Part shown: positions 25,896-33,349 of the stretch, piece after piece
How the letters are laid out: the number at the start of each line of letters is the position of its first letter
Numbering within the stretch: the first letter of the stretch is position 1
NCBI RefSeq assembly: GCF_014648915.1
Contig: NZ_BMSA01000028.1
Coordinates: 1 to 64,000, forward strand
DNA length: 64,000 nt
Reading direction: 5' to 3'
DNA from: Streptomyces phaeofaciens
Lineage (GTDB): Bacteria > Actinomycetota > Actinomycetes > Streptomycetales > Streptomycetaceae
Notes under the pieces: generated by a model
The model's input: the letters and a program-made list of their open reading frames with translations, nothing else
What the model was told of the DNA's origin: nothing
Databases searched by the model: none
Program-made: the position numbers and the translations under genes

Positions 25896-27278
25896 ATGAG
25901 AGTTCCGCGCTACAAGGTCGTCCTGGACCGGCTTGCGCGCGAGATCCGCTCCGGTGTGTGGCCCCCGGGTGCGCGACTGCCCACCCATCGCGAGCTCGCC
26001 GCGCAGGAGGGCATCGCGTTGGTGACCGCTTCGCGGGTGTACGCCGAGCTGGAGGCGATGGGGCTCGTGAGCGGCGAGCAGGGCAGAGGCACGTATGTGC
26101 GCGACACCGCGCTGTTCGCCGGTCACGGGGTCGAGCAGGCGGCGATCGCCGACGACGTGGCCGATCTGAACTTCAACTACCCATCGGTTCCCGGTCAGGC
26201 CGAGTTGCTCCGTCGAGCACTGCGTGAGCTCTCCACCTCGGGCGACATCGCGGCACTGCTTCGCTACCAGCCCCACGGCGGTCGGGCACAGGACCGAGCC
26301 TCGGTGGCCCGCCACCTACGCCGGCGGGGGCTCGACATCGACGGGGAGCGGATCATGCTCGTCAACGGTGCACAGCACGGGCTCGCCGTCACGGTCATGG
26401 CCGCCCTGCGGGCAGGTGACGTGGTCGCCGTCGATGCCCTGACCTATCCCGGGTTCAAGGTCCTGGCGCAGTCCCTCGGGCTCGAACTGGCGCCGGTTCC
26501 CGGGAGCGAGCACGGGCCGGACCTCGACCACTTCGAGCAGCTCTGCGCTCGGCGACGCGTGCGGGCGGCCTATCTGATGCCCACGATGCACAACCCCTTG
26601 GGCTGGGTGATGGATGCGCCCAGCCGTATGAGGCTCGTCGAGACAGCGCGTCGGCACGGAGTCCTGATCATCGAGGACGCTTCGTACGCCTTCCTCGCCA
26701 AGGACCCCCCGCCCCCTGTCGCCGCGCTGGCACCTGACGTGACGGTGTATGTCTCCGGGCTCTCGAAGAGTGTGGCGACCGGGCTGCGTTTCGGCTTTGT
26801 GGCAGCCCCCTCCGAGCCGGCCCCCTCCCGTCTCGCCCTCTCCGATCTCGCCTCCTCCGATCTCGCCCCCGCCATCGAGCGGGCGATCCGTGCCACCACG
26901 TGGAACACGCCGGCCGTCATCACGGCCATGGCCTCCCGGTGGCTCGATGACGGCACCGTCGATCGGCTGGAGGCCGAGAAGCGAGAAGACGCCGGCGCAC
27001 GGCAGCGCATCGCCGCGGAAGTCCTGGAGGGCTGCCGCTACGTCAGCCATCCGTCGTCCTACTTCATATGGCTCCCGCTGCCCGAGGACGCTCGCGCCGA
27101 CCGGATCGCGGCATCGCTCATCCGCAAGAGGATCTCGGTGGCCACGGCCGAGCCCTTCGCGACCACCACTCATGTGCCCCAGGCGCTACGACTGGCTCTC
27201 GGCTCGACAGGCATCGCCGAACTCGGCGAGACCTTGCAGCGAGTCCGGGAGGCCGTGATCGAGGATGCACGTATGTGA
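25896..27278 (+). CDS. MocR/PdxR-type regulator (GntR HTH fused to PLP-dependent aminotransferase)
   Basis: A 460-residue fusion. Residues 1-70 form a GntR winged helix (RLPTHRELAAQEGIALVTASRVYAEL in pieces). Residues about 90-455 are a fold-type I aminotransferase domain with NPLGWVMDAPSRM, ASYAFLAKDP and the PLP-lysine region SGLSKSVATGLRFG. Such proteins sense PLP or amino compounds and usually control a divergent gene, here the DJ-1 protein. In-frame ATGs exist at 25854, 25878 and 25887 but fall inside or before the promoter-operator; I chose 25896, consistent with a leaderless start. An Ala/Ser-Pro-Asp-Leu repeat at about 305-330 (codons TCC GAT CTC) is an odd insertion. Confidence 0.92.
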   Translation: MRVPRYKVVLDRLAREIRSGVWPPGARLPTHRELAAQEGIALVTASRVYAELEAMGLVSGEQGRGTYVRDTALFAGHGVEQAAIADDVADLNFNYPSVPGQAELLRRALRELSTSGDIAALLRYQPHGGRAQDRASVARHLRRRGLDIDGERIMLVNGAQHGLAVTVMAALRAGDVVAVDALTYPGFKVLAQSLGLELAPVPGSEHGPDLDHFEQLCARRRVRAAYLMPTMHNPLGWVMDAPSRMRLVETARRHGVLIIEDASYAFLAKDPPPPVAALAPDVTVYVSGLSKSVATGLRFGFVAAPSEPAPSRLALSDLASSDLAPAIERAIRATTWNTPAVITAMASRWLDDGTVDRLEAEKREDAGARQRIAAEVLEGCRYVSHPSSYFIWLPLPEDARADRIAASLIRKRISVATAEPFATTTHVPQALRLALGSTGIAELGETLQRVREAVIEDARM

Positions 27279-27353
27279 GGGGATCTCCCTTGCCGGCCCG
27301 TCACGGGAGAGGAGTGTGCGTACGGGTTCCGACAGCCGCCGCGTGTGGCCCGT

Positions 27354-28529
27354 TCACCAGCCGCTGACACGCTCCCAGACGCTCTGGATGGCCGGTGCGT
27401 GCTGCGGCCGTGCGGGCCGGGAGCTGTCGATGACGTGGTAGCCACGGTGCTGGGCCGCTGTCGCGCACGCGTGGTTGGGCAGGATGCGCAGGCGGGTTCC
27501 CACGGGCAGCTCGGGCAGTACGGCGCCGTCGCGGGCGGTCAGGGTCCCGTGTTCCTGGCTCGCGGCACTCATCACCAGGCCCTGGACCAGGTTGCCGTGG
27601 AGGTCGGTGACCAGGCCGTATCCCTGGTCGAGGGGCTGGCCGGCGGTGCCGCGGTCGCGGGACATGGCCATCCAGCCGCCGTCGGTGACGATCCAGCCGT
27701 ACTCCGGCCGGTGTCCGATGACGGTGACGACGACCGACAGCGCGAGGTCGTCGATCTGGCAGACGCCCAGTCCGGCCATGACCAGGTCGAAGAAGACGTA
27801 GTTGCCGGCGCGCAGTTCGGTGATGCCGCTGAGGTCGTCGGCCGCGTGGGCGGTGGGGGTGGAGCCGACGCTGACGGTGTGCACCGGCAGGCCGGCCGCG
27901 CGCAGTCGCTCGGCGGCCGTGACGGCGGTGTCGCGTTCGTTCTTCGCCGCCAGGCGCTGTTCCTCGGCGGAGTGGGCGAAGTACGACTCGCCCGCGTGGA
28001 CGAGTACGCCGTCGAGGCAGCCGGCCTCGTGCAGGGTCCTGCCGATGCCGACGAGTGCGGGGGCGTCGGTCCTCAGGCCGCCGCGATGGCCGTCGCAGTC
28101 GATCTCGATCTGGGTGGGGATGCGGATGCCCGCCTCGCGGGCGGCCCCGGTGACGAATTCGGCCTGCTCGGTGCTGTCCAGCAGGATGCGCAGGGTGACC
28201 CCGCGGTCGAGGAGGGCGATGACGCGGGGCAGTTTGTGGGGGTCGATGCCGACGGCGTAGGTGATGTCGGTGTAGCCGCCGTCGGCGAACGCCTCGGCTT
28301 CGGCGAGGGTGGAGACGGTGACGGGACAGGGGCCTGTGCCGCTGTGCATGAGGGCGGCGACGTCGAGGCTCTTGGCCGTCTTGACGTGCGGGCGCAGGGT
28401 GACGCCGAGGCGGTCGGCCCTGGTCGCGAGGCGCTCGATGTTGCGCAGGGACTTGTGCACGTCGACGACCGCGAACGGGGTGTCGGGATCGGCCAGGGTC
28501 GGGCTCGACGCGGGCTGGGGGGTGTTCAC
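27354..28529 (-). CDS. DSD1-family PLP enzyme (D-threonine aldolase/D-serine dehydratase-like)
   Basis: A 391-residue fold-type III PLP enzyme. The alanine-racemase-like N-terminal barrel has the cofactor lysine at residue 50 in RPHVKTAKS. The C-terminal D-serine dehydratase-like domain has the zinc motif PNHACATA, where His and Cys would bind the metal. It would cleave or dehydrate a beta-hydroxy D-amino acid such as D-threonine, D-serine or D-hydroxyaspartate. It is the third gene of a minus-strand operon after a DauR-like regulator and a RidA protein. RidA deaminates the reactive enamine/imine such enzymes release, which favours a dehydratase over an aldolase. Confidence 0.9.
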   Translation of the reverse strand: MNTPQPASSPTLADPDTPFAVVDVHKSLRNIERLATRADRLGVTLRPHVKTAKSLDVAALMHSGTGPCPVTVSTLAEAEAFADGGYTDITYAVGIDPHKLPRVIALLDRGVTLRILLDSTEQAEFVTGAAREAGIRIPTQIEIDCDGHRGGLRTDAPALVGIGRTLHEAGCLDGVLVHAGESYFAHSAEEQRLAAKNERDTAVTAAERLRAAGLPVHTVSVGSTPTAHAADDLSGITELRAGNYVFFDLVMAGLGVCQIDDLALSVVVTVIGHRPEYGWIVTDGGWMAMSRDRGTAGQPLDQGYGLVTDLHGNLVQGLVMSAASQEHGTLTARDGAVLPELPVGTRLRILPNHACATAAQHRGYHVIDSSRPARPQHAPAIQSVWERVSGW

Positions 28530-28604
28530 AGGCGGATGTCCGTTTTCGTGAGGAGGATCAGGCCGAGGAGCACCTCGCCGAGCGGGCCGTGCCCCGGGCG
28601 GGCG

Positions 28605-29024
28605 TCAGTCGAGGGCGGCAATGGCGTGCACCTCCACGGCCGATCCGTAGTGCAGTTCCTTCACGCCCGCCACCGCGCGCTGCGGGCGGTGGGAGCCCAG
28701 CCACTGGGCGTAGAGGCGGTCGAACTCGGGCCAGTCGCCGATGTCGGTCACGTACACGGTGACCGACAGGAGCCGGTCACGGCCGACGCCGACGGCGGTC
28801 AGGCAGGCGTCGACATTGCGCAGAACCTGCCCGGCCTGGACGCCGAACCGCTCGCCGGCCAGCGTGCCGCCCTCGGGTGTGACGGGCAGTTGGCCGGAGA
28901 TGTAGGCGAGGCCGCGGTGCACGGCCACGTGGGAGTAGTGGCCCGCCGGCGTCATCAGCTCCGGGCTGTCGGTCAGCGACACCGGTGCGGGCCGGGCACC
29001 GGGGGACGATCCGGACGCGGACAT
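28605..29024 (-). CDS. RidA family (YjgF/YER057c/UK114) protein
   Basis: A 139-residue protein of the RidA/Rid family, which hydrolyses 2-aminoacrylate and related imines. Seen are the strand YISGQLPVTPEGG, VLRNVDACLTAVG and the segment VTVYVTDIGDWPEFDRLY. The catalytic arginine of true RidA (usually in IPVARS-type context near residue 105) is not obvious; the region reads SHRPQRAVAGVKEL, so it may belong to another Rid subgroup. It lies between the DauR-like regulator (10 nt upstream) and the DSD1-type PLP enzyme, consistent with clearing its enamine product. Confidence 0.9.
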   Translation of the reverse strand: MSASGSSPGARPAPVSLTDSPELMTPAGHYSHVAVHRGLAYISGQLPVTPEGGTLAGERFGVQAGQVLRNVDACLTAVGVGRDRLLSVTVYVTDIGDWPEFDRLYAQWLGSHRPQRAVAGVKELHYGSAVEVHAIAALD

Positions 29025-29034
29025 GAGGCGCCTT

Positions 29035-29721
29035 TCACTTGGTGTAGTTGTAGACCGTGGCCCGGGACACGCCGAGCAGGTCCGCGATGGTCTGCGCGGC
29101 GTCGCGGGAGTCGAAGTAGCCGTCGCTGTGCAGCCGGCGCACGAGCGCCTTCTTGTCCGGCCGGCTCAGCGACCGCGGAGTGCCGGCGCGCTCCGCGGAC
29201 AGCGCCTCGACCGCCTGGCGCAGTTCCCGCGCGTTGCGGTCGCGGAGCGTTTCCAGGGGCTGGTCACGGTGCTCGGTGTCGGTGGCGACCAGGTTGGTCA
29301 GGGCGAGCGTCACCGGGGAGAGCACGGACACGTCGAGGTTCAGGCACAGGGCCGCGATGTACTCGCCGGCCGCGTTCTTGATGCCGATGGACGTGCTCTT
29401 CGCGGGGCGGCCGTCAGGGAACCGGTTGGGGTAGTTCTGGATGACGCTCGGGTACTGCGGGTCGGCGATGCGTGCCAGACCCAACTCGGTCGCCGAGTCG
29501 CCGACCTGACGGCCGGAGATGTTGTTCTCGATCCGCCGGATGGCGTGCTGCGGATCGCGCAGGTCGTGCAGCACCACCTCGCACAGGCCCGGGAACATCC
29601 GGCCCAGGGCGACCGCGATCTTCTCGGCCTCCCGGATGAAGTGCTCATCCGGCCCGGCGGGCCCACCGGGCTCCGCGACCGTGGGCCGGTCCGCTTCCCC
29701 GGGGACTGCGACGTGATCCAT
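29035..29721 (-). CDS. DauR-like regulator (YheO PAS domain plus HTH)
   Basis: A 228-residue protein. The N-terminal YheO-type PAS domain (about residues 25-140) includes MFPGLCEVVLHDLRDPQHAI and the GIKNAAGEYIAALCLNLD strand. The C-terminal helix-turn-helix (about 180-228) includes AAQTIADLLGVSRATVYNY. This is the layout of DauR, the regulator of D-arginine catabolism in Pseudomonas. The start at 29721 has GGAGAGG upstream and is preferred over one at 29769. It heads an operon with RidA and DSD1-type genes and so probably responds to a D-amino acid. The AT-rich upstream region carries an imperfect 16-bp palindrome. Confidence 0.9.
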   Translation of the reverse strand: MDHVAVPGEADRPTVAEPGGPAGPDEHFIREAEKIAVALGRMFPGLCEVVLHDLRDPQHAIRRIENNISGRQVGDSATELGLARIADPQYPSVIQNYPNRFPDGRPAKSTSIGIKNAAGEYIAALCLNLDVSVLSPVTLALTNLVATDTEHRDQPLETLRDRNARELRQAVEALSAERAGTPRSLSRPDKKALVRRLHSDGYFDSRDAAQTIADLLGVSRATVYNYTK

Positions 29722-29902
29722 GGATCCTCTCCTGACGGCTTCCGCTGCCGTGGGCGCTCCGGACGACAAGCGAACGACCGCGCCGACGGGGCCCGAGGAC
29801 CCCGACCCCGCCCGCGAAGCGGTGACCGGCCCGTGAGGGCGTGCAGGCGTCCCGGGTGGCTTTACAGGCAGAGACGCTACTCGCCTCTGGCTTTATTGTC
29901 TA

Positions 29903-29918
29903 ACTTTGAACTCCAAGT
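29903..29918. promoter_or_regulatory. Imperfect palindrome upstream of the D-amino acid operon
   Basis: ACTTTGAACTCCAAGT is an imperfect 16-bp inverted repeat in an unusually AT-rich patch (29885-29925) about 185 nt upstream of the dauR-like start. It may be the promoter-operator of that operon. Confidence 0.4.
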
Positions 29919-29956
29919 CTAGAAGGTGGCAAGTGGGCAAGTGGGCCACGACCGCC

Positions 29957-29989
29957 GAGGACCAGGCCGTGGGCCGCGGCCTGGTCCTC
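29957..29989 (-). terminator. Terminator hairpin
   Basis: GAGGACCAGGCC (29957-29968) pairs with GGCCTGGTCCTC (29978-29989), a perfect 12-bp stem with a 9-nt loop. It lies 30 nt after the stop of the minus-strand gene ending at 30019. Confidence 0.75.
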
Positions 29990-30018
29990 CCCCGACGTCC
30001 GGCCGTCCGCGTCCGCTG

Positions 30019-30339
30019 TTACGTCGTCTGCTCGCCGTCGAGTTCCCGCCGGGCGGCGAGAGCCCTCGCCAGCACCTTGTCCCGGTAGGGATTCGCGGTG
30101 TCGAGGGCCGCGGCCACCGCGATCGCCTCCTCCAGCAACGCCCGCCGCCGAACGGGCAGTTCACGCACCAACGGCGAGGCACTGGCCTCCACCAGAACGT
30201 ACGCCAGCTTCGACCCGTACACCTCCGGCGCGACCTGCACCAGCAGGCGGTAGATCTGCAGCCCCTCCACACCACGCACCACCCGCCGGTTCGCGCTGAG
30301 CAGCTTCACCCTCGCCCGCAGCACCATGTCCTGATCCAT
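30019..30339 (-). CDS. Hypothetical helical protein
   Basis: A 106-residue, mostly alpha-helical protein (MDQDMVLRARVKLLSANRR, GLQIYRLLVQVAPEVYG, RRALLEEAIAVAAALD). No signal peptide, membrane span or known motif. The ATG at 30339 has a GGGGGAG ribosome site; the frame is open upstream but lacks a better start. A strong hairpin follows the stop codon. It is a single-gene unit and its role is unknown. Confidence 0.7.
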   Translation of the reverse strand: MDQDMVLRARVKLLSANRRVVRGVEGLQIYRLLVQVAPEVYGSKLAYVLVEASASPLVRELPVRRRALLEEAIAVAAALDTANPYRDKVLARALAARRELDGEQTT

Positions 30340-31047
30340 CGCTCCCCCTTCGTCCCCACACCCCCCCGGCCCGCACCCGTCACACGACGACGCAGCACGA
30401 CGAACGCGCCGGCAGCCCGCAACGGATGGCGACACGAACGCCGGAGAGTGGATGACGACGAGTCTGCGGGCCGACCACCACCACCATCAAGCCCGAACGC
30501 ACGTGCGCTCCGTCCTACCGCAAACCACCCCCGAACAGGCATGATGGATCTGACACTCACCGAAGCCCGAAGCCACGCCCCCCGGAAGCGCGAGCAGCGG
30601 AATCCGCACACCGCGGTGCGACACCGAAGAGGCGGACGCCGACCGGTAGGGAGTGCACTCGCCGACCGAGCCGTGCACGGTGAGATGTCGATTCGCCGCG
30701 CGAGGCGGCCGAGGGGCACCCGGCGTTCGGCGCGGGCCGTCGGCGGCGCGGGCCGTCGGTCTGGGCCGTGTGGAGAAAGGCTGCGCAGCGGGCGGCACCC
30801 GCCCGCGGGCCGCGGCTTCAGCGGCCGGACGACTCGCCAGGGCTCCCGGCGCTCGGTCCCCCGCCGCGCTCCCCGGCAGCCCGGACCCGCCGTCCCGAAC
30901 CGGAAGAGGGAACACCTGTACGGAGTATTCCAGCGCGCCGATGCCGACCCTGTCGCCGATAAATAGTAGAGACAGGCCGTGCGGCAGCATTTATGTCCGG
31001 CCCGACCGGAGGCCTTGGCGCCTTTTCCGGAGCGATATCCTGTGCCG
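30340..31047. other. 708-nt stretch with no supportable gene
   Basis: Frames present on both strands have biased Ala/Arg/Pro content and no ribosome sites. An AT-rich spot at about 30955-31000 holds ATAAAT and the inverted ATTTAT and may include a promoter. It could drive a short transcript on the plus strand ending at the hairpin at 31048-31080, but nothing else supports an RNA gene. Confidence 0.4.
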
Positions 31048-31080
31048 GAACCCCGGCCCGATTACGGCGGGCCGGGGTTC
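31048..31080 (-). terminator. Strong terminator hairpin
   Basis: GAACCCCGGCCCG (31048-31060) and CGGGCCGGGGTTC (31068-31080) form a perfect 13-bp stem with a 7-nt loop, 25 nt after the stop of the minus-strand secreted-protein gene. Confidence 0.85.
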
Positions 31081-31105
31081 TGATACGACAGGCGGAGAAT
31101 TCTGC

Positions 31106-31651
31106 TCAGTGCTGCCAGCCCGAGTCGTTCGAGTCGACGACGCGGAAGCTGCCCACGATGAGTCCCGGGAGCCCGTTGACCGGGGTCGTCGTCAGCCCGG
31201 GCAGCGAGTTGGTGGAGCTGGCGGGGCCGACCGTCGCGGCGGGAGCTCCGTTGTCACAGGTGATCCCGTTGAAGAACTCGACGATCCGCCTGGAGTCGTT
31301 GCGGATGTTGAAGGTGACGGCGCCCAGCCCGCTGTTGAGCACGTTGACGACGGCGATGCAGGTGCCCGGGTCGGCCGAGTACGAGCGCTCGTTGACCTGG
31401 ATCCGTCCGCCGTCCTGCTGCCGTGAGCCGTCCTGCCGGGAGTCGCCCTTCCTGTAACTGTCGCTGTCGTTCGAGCCACTCTCGCCGCCGAACAAAGCGC
31501 CGACGGGCGCGACGTCCTGGACGGCCGGGACGGACTGGGGCGCGGATTTAGAGGCAGAATTCGGGACGGAATTCGCGTAGGTGACACCCGTGGCGGCCGT
31601 GACCGCCGCACCCACGGAGGCGGCGACCACCGCGATGGTACGAGTACGCAA
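31106..31651 (-). CDS. Small secreted protein of unknown function
   Basis: A 181-residue exported protein. The signal peptide probably ends at TYA/NS (after residue 26), followed by a low-complexity Ser/Asp/Gln linker (about 50-85, SGSNDSDSYRKGDSRQDGSR) and a beta-rich domain with two cysteines (GTCIAVV and GITCDNG) that may form a disulfide. The chain ends in GLIVGSFRVVDSN. No enzyme motif is seen. It has its own terminator. Possibly a cell-surface or spore-associated protein, but that is a guess. Confidence 0.75.
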   Translation of the reverse strand: MRTRTIAVVAASVGAAVTAATGVTYANSVPNSASKSAPQSVPAVQDVAPVGALFGGESGSNDSDSYRKGDSRQDGSRQQDGGRIQVNERSYSADPGTCIAVVNVLNSGLGAVTFNIRNDSRRIVEFFNGITCDNGAPAATVGPASSTNSLPGLTTTPVNGLPGLIVGSFRVVDSNDSGWQH

Positions 31652-32410
31652 TGCACTGCTCCTTCACTCCACGAAACCGGCAGGAAATGCCGATCGAGAA
31701 TGAACGTAATGACGCCTCTTTCCGCTGTCATATCGGCAGCGTCCGGAACGCGAGGAAAATACGGCTGACTGGTCGTATGCGTATTCACCCCACCGAGGGA
31801 CACCAGATTCTTTGACGCGCCGTCAGTACACGCCGGAGAGCAGGTACTTTGAATGAAACATCCGCCCACTCGGGGCAGACCTGATACTTCGTCACTCTGT
31901 CGGATGCGCCGCCACGCCTCCCACAGGGGGTAGATCTGACGCTCCATCACCCTCCCGGGGATCTGCCACCGGCGGGCCTCCACCCACGCCCACCCGGGAC
32001 GAATCTGATCCTCCGTCACTCTCCCGGATGTGCCGCTGACGGGCTTGCGACGTGACCCAGGGCCCAGCGGGCGGCGAATCGGCGGCTGAACCGAGGCGCG
32101 GCCCAGTAGGTGACGACTGGTCAGGACTGGCGGGTGGCCCTGACGGATGCCGAATCGGCGGCCGACGTCGGCCGGCAGCACGGCGGTGCGCGCGATGACC
32201 CCGTTGCGCGAACTCGACGTCCGCACCGACACTCACCTGGTCCTCGTCCACGTTCGGCGCCACAACATGGACGGCTATGAGGACCGCTTCGCTCGGTGGC
32301 CGGCAGAGCAGATCGGACAGAAGGTCATCGGCCCTCCGCAACACCCGTGAAGTACCGGACCGAGACCGACAGACTGCGGGGGCAGAGGCTGCCGGTCCGG
32401 GGCTGCGGGG
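31652..32410. other. 759-nt gene-poor stretch with repeats
   Basis: Contains the three 39-nt repeats at 31865-32027 and a duplicated CGAATCGGCGGC(T/C)GA (32075-32089 and 32151-32165). A plus-strand 67-codon frame (32147-32350) ending GYEDRFARWPAEQIGQKVIG looks more protein-like than chance and could be the 3' remnant of a gene, but it has no ribosome site. The first 150 nt are relatively AT-rich and probably carry the promoter of the secreted-protein gene. Confidence 0.45.
31865..32027. repeat. Three degenerate 39-nt direct repeats
   Basis: Copies at 31865-31903, 31920-31958 and 31989-32027 have identical length and the shared core GA(T/C)CTGA..CT.C(A/G)TCAC.CT..CGG; starts are 55 and 69 nt apart. 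On the minus strand two copies read in one frame (GRVTEDQIRP and GRVMERQIYP) and the third in another (DRVTKYQVCP). They may be a decayed tandem coding repeat or a DNA-level element. No similarity recognised. Confidence 0.7.
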
Positions 32411-33076
32411 TCAGAGGCTGCGGGCGGTGATGTCGCCCTGGGACGTGGTCGCACGGATGTCGAGCTGGGCGGTGCCGTCGTTCTTCAGGGTGTTGCTGAT
32501 CCGGCCGTAAGAGGTACCGGCGTCCAGGCTGGCCGAGACGCCGACGGCGGCACCCACCGAGATGTCACCCGACTCGGTGCGGAGCACGACCGTGCCGCGC
32601 ACGGCCTCGGCGATCCGGATGTCACCCCTGGTGGTGCTGATCTGCGCGGGACCGCGCAGCCGGCCGACCTCGACATCGCCGTCGACCGCGGTGAGACGGA
32701 GACTCGCGGCCTCATCGATCTTGATCTGCCGGTACGCGCCGTCGAAGACCACGTCACCGACGCGGCCGACGGCCCGGAACTCGGCACTGGCGGTCCTGGC
32801 CTGGACGCTGGAGCCGACGGGCAGCCGGACGGTGACCTCGAGGGATCCGGAGGGGCCGAGGTAGGCGTTCTTCGCCGTCGGCGCCTCGATCCGCAGGACG
32901 CCGTCGGCGTACTCGATCCTGGTCTGCTCCGCCGCCTTCACATCGCGGCTCTTCGAGGCGTTCGCGGGCAGGACCTCCACCACGGTGTCGGCCCGCTCCG
33001 CGGCGATGATCTGGACGCGCCCGGCGGGGATGTCCAGGACGGCGGAGACCGGGGCGGTGGTGTCGAACTTCTGCAT
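32411..33076 (-). CDS. DUF4097-family beta-strand repeat protein
   Basis: A 221-residue protein built of repeated beta strands with regularly spaced Gly-Asp turns (DGDVEVGRLRGPAQIS, RGDIRIAEAVRGTVVLRTESGDISVG, YGRISNTL), the pattern of the DUF4097/adhesin-like right-handed beta-helix family. There is no signal peptide or membrane segment, so it is probably cytoplasmic. Function unknown. In many Streptomyces it is preceded by a small HicB-like gene; none is found here. It stands behind a long inverted repeat and faces divergently a SpoIIE-type phosphatase. Confidence 0.85.
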   Translation of the reverse strand: MQKFDTTAPVSAVLDIPAGRVQIIAAERADTVVEVLPANASKSRDVKAAEQTRIEYADGVLRIEAPTAKNAYLGPSGSLEVTVRLPVGSSVQARTASAEFRAVGRVGDVVFDGAYRQIKIDEAASLRLTAVDGDVEVGRLRGPAQISTTRGDIRIAEAVRGTVVLRTESGDISVGAAVGVSASLDAGTSYGRISNTLKNDGTAQLDIRATTSQGDITARSL

Positions 33077-33122
33077 GGTGCTCTCCTCGTGAAATCGTCG
33101 TTTCGAACAAGGGAAAAGCTAC

Positions 33123-33222
33123 GTTGCGTTCAAAAGTCTGACAACAGACTCGTTGCGCAAGATTGACATCAATGCAGTTCAGAGCCGATAAATCGTTGCA
33201 TCAGACTTGAACGTAACGCAAC
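33123..33222. promoter_or_regulatory. Long inverted repeat in the DUF4097/phosphatase divergent region
   Basis: GTTGCGTTCAAAAGTCTGA (33123-33141) and TCAGACTTGAACGTAACGCAAC (33201-33222) are inverted copies with one small internal insertion, separated by 59 nt. Between them lies the palindrome TTGCGCAA (33153-33160), and just beyond is ATTGCAAT (33239-33246). The region is AT-rich and likely contains the promoters of one or both genes and binding sites of an unknown regulator. Confidence 0.65.
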
Positions 33223-33349
33223 AATCACCCCTACATGCATTGCAATGAATTGAAGGTGAACGCTACGCCGCACACCCTCGGGCCGCCGGGACGCCGGGCC
33301 GCCTCAGCCGGCGCGGGCGCCGCAGCGCGATGCGGTGTATCCAGAACAT

